From positions 1 to 8,126 of the forward strand of contig JAEHCY010000492.1 in the NCBI GenBank assembly GCA_016880695.1: a DNA stretch of 8,126 nt, read 5' to 3'. The position numbers were made by a program, and so were the translations under genes. Source of the stretch: Chromatiaceae bacterium (GTDB taxonomy: Bacteria; Pseudomonadota; Gammaproteobacteria; Chromatiales; Chromatiaceae). Shown here piece after piece: positions 7,140 to 8,126 of this stretch. A model generated the notes under the pieces. That model was not told where the DNA came from. It saw only the letters and a program-made list of their open reading frames with translations, and did no database searches. Numbering within the stretch: position 1 is the stretch's first letter; each line of letters opens with the position of its first letter.

Positions 7140-7793
7140 ATGATCCCACCCGCCGCGCTGTCTTCCCCGACGACCAACGCCTGCCAGGACTGGCCCATTG
7201 AGCATGCCCTGCGTGGCCTTTGCGAGGCCGGGTATGCGGTGGTGCCGGGTTTCTTGCCCGTAGGACTCTTAAGCGGGCTGCGCCAAGGGGGACTCGAGGC
7301 CTGGGAGGAGGGGAGGTTTCGGCCCGCCGGTGTGGGGCGCGGGTCTGGCCTGCAGGTGCGGCCCCGGATTCGTGGCGACCAGGTGCTCTGGCTGGACGAG
7401 GCGCCCATCGGCGGGGCCCTCGAGCGGCTTCGTCAGGGGTTGGAACTGCTGCGCCTGGCGGTGAACCGGGCGCTTTTTCTGGGGTTGGTCGACTTCGAGG
7501 GGCACCTCGCCGTCTATCCCCCGGGGGCCTATTACGAGAAGCATCTCGATCGGTTTCGCGATAGCGATCTGCGGACGCTCTCCTGCGTGATCTACCTCAA
7601 CGAAGCCTGGTCCCCGGGAGACGGGGGGGAGCTGCGCATCTACCTCGATCGGGAGGCGTCATCGCCTTCTCTCGATGTGATGCCGCAGGGCGGCACGTTG
7701 GTGGTTTTCCTCAGCGGGGAGTTCTTCCATGAGGTGCTTCCCGCACGCCGGCAGCGCCTTGCTGTGACCGGCTGGTTCAAGCGCCGTGAATAG
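7140..7793 (+). CDS. 2-oxoglutarate/Fe(II)-dependent oxygenase, SM-20/prolyl-hydroxylase type
   Basis: The product is a double-stranded beta-helix dioxygenase that would couple 2-oxoglutarate decarboxylation to hydroxylation of a substrate using O2 and Fe(II). From the ATG at 7140 it has 217 residues. The iron ligands are H135-x-D137 (YYEKHLDRF) and H197 (FFHEVLP). R206 in QRLAVTGWF is the likely 2-oxoglutarate ligand. The segments YLNEAW and GGELRIY are typical of the SM-20/PHD-like group, which includes bacterial enzymes that hydroxylate a prolyl residue of EF-Tu; the substrate here is not shown. The start is uncertain: GTG 7119 is in frame, and neither start has a ribosome-binding site. 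The gene is divergent from the cox operon and probably driven by an FNR-linked promoter. It is read as a single cistron. Confidence 0.88.
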   Translation: MIPPAALSSPTTNACQDWPIEHALRGLCEAGYAVVPGFLPVGLLSGLRQGGLEAWEEGRFRPAGVGRGSGLQVRPRIRGDQVLWLDEAPIGGALERLRQGLELLRLAVNRALFLGLVDFEGHLAVYPPGAYYEKHLDRFRDSDLRTLSCVIYLNEAWSPGDGGELRIYLDREASSPSLDVMPQGGTLVVFLSGEFFHEVLPARRQRLAVTGWFKRRE

Positions 7794-7825
7794 CCGGCAG
7801 TTCAAGCCAGCGCGCTTCCGGGCGG

Positions 7826-7862
7826 CGACCAACACGACCAACAACGTTCGACCAACAACGTT
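7826..7862. repeat. 14-base tandem repeat upstream of the right-edge gene
   Basis: CGACCAACAACGTT occurs twice in tandem (7835-7848 and 7849-7862), preceded by a partial copy CGACCAACA (7826-7834). Each full copy ends with the palindrome AACGTT. The array abuts a candidate -35 element (TTGCTA, 7864-7869), so it could be a paired activator site. It could equally be a simple replication-slippage duplication. Confidence 0.85.
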
Positions 7863-7863
7863 C

Positions 7864-7892
7864 TTGCTACGGTTTTCGGCCCGTGTCACTAT
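7864..7892 (+). promoter_or_regulatory. Candidate sigma70-type promoter for the right-edge gene
   Basis: TTGCTA (7864-7869, 4 of 6) and CACTAT (7887-7892, 3 of 6) are separated by 17 bases, giving a start near 7899 and about 54 bases of leader. The match is weak and rests on spacing and the repeat pair directly upstream. Confidence 0.3.
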
Positions 7893-7903
7893 CGAAAGCG
7901 TTT

Positions 7904-7927
7904 AAGCGGAAGCAACCTTCTCCGCTT
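7904..7927 (+). other. Hairpin in the leader of the right-edge gene
   Basis: AAGCGGA (7904-7910) pairs with TCCGCTT (7921-7927) around a ten-base loop that itself contains GAAG/CTTC complementarity. It lies 26-49 bases before the ATG at 7953. No T-run follows, so it is not a typical terminator for the oxygenase gene, though it is the only strong structure after it. Confidence 0.4.
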
Positions 7928-7952
7928 GGCAGACTAGACCTCGGAGTGCGGA

Positions 7953-8126
7953 ATGGTGGAAGACAATCCCCCCACAGTGCCTAGCGAACAACCGGCGTTG
8001 TCTCCCGATCCTGTGGCGAACGCGGTGGGCAATGCGCTCGATCGCTTCGCGCGCAGCTTCGAGACCAGCGCGCGGCGCTGGGAATTTGTCGTGTACCCCG
8101 CGCTGTTTGCATTTTCCATCCTGGCA
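7953..8126 (+). CDS. Hypothetical membrane protein (partial, N-terminus only)
   Basis: An open frame runs for 58 codons from ATG 7953 to the right edge, so the product is cut. A GGAG sequence (7943-7946) lies six bases before the ATG, supporting this start. Residues 1-22 are acidic and proline-rich. Residues 23-44 form an amphipathic helical stretch (VGNALDRFARSFETSARRWE), and a hydrophobic segment beginning FVVYPALFAFSILA looks like the start of a membrane helix. I do not recognise the family. The pattern of a short cytoplasmic helix before a membrane helix suggests a membrane-anchored sensor, chemoreceptor-like or scaffold protein, but no domain can be assigned from this fragment. Confidence 0.7.
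   Translation, partial: MVEDNPPTVPSEQPALSPDPVANAVGNALDRFARSFETSARRWEFVVYPALFAFSILA

Noticed and set aside
6959..7408. Minus-strand open frame of 149 codons across the oxygenase leader and 5' end
   Set aside because: It overlaps the oxygenase coding region, is rich in Pro/Ser/Arg and shows no recognisable domain or ribosome-binding site.

Overview
The window is a cytochrome c oxidase locus from a GC-rich, respiring proteobacterium. The sequence style of CoxA, CoxC, SURF1 and the small accessory genes (DUF2244, DUF2909) points to a gammaproteobacterium, probably near the Chromatiales/Ectothiorhodospiraceae-type sulfur bacteria. That placement is by resemblance only; no marker gene is present.

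Layout. From about 6796 down to 1671 the minus strand carries one likely operon: a DUF2244 membrane protein, coxB (subunit II with a C-terminal cytochrome c domain, so a caa3-type enzyme), coxA (subunit I), a 48-residue membrane protein that is easily missed, ctaG/cox11 (copper chaperone for CuB) and coxC (subunit III). A plus-strand DUF2909 gene (1367-1579) converges on coxC, with a strong inverted repeat between them. Divergent from DUF2909, and again on the minus strand, lie a SURF1 assembly factor (550-1281) and a SCO-like thioredoxin-fold protein (from 553 past the left edge), joined by an ATGA stop/start overlap.

Right of the operon, a 343-base divergent control region (6797-7139) contains a perfect FNR/Anr-type box with an extended -10 element placed for plus-strand transcription. 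That points at a 2-oxoglutarate/Fe(II) oxygenase of the SM-20/prolyl-hydroxylase type (7140-7793). After it, a 14-base tandem repeat and a hairpin precede the start of a further plus-strand membrane-protein gene (from 7953), cut by the right edge.

How the genes work together. CoxB takes electrons through its own heme c and CuA and passes them to heme a and the heme a3/CuB centre in CoxA. CoxC stabilises the complex. CtaG, SURF1, the SCO-like protein and the small ORF are expected to help copper or heme insertion.

Main point of interest. The oxidase keeps the D proton channel and all metal ligands, but the residues lining the canonical K proton channel are replaced by nonpolar or neutral ones in CoxA (A275, V335, M338) and at its entrance in CoxB (N91). 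Secondary points are a Gln in place of the usual His at the Mg/Mn site, a SCO-like protein that keeps CxxxC but seems to lack the copper-binding His, and possible oxygen control of a PHD-like oxygenase beside an oxygen reductase.
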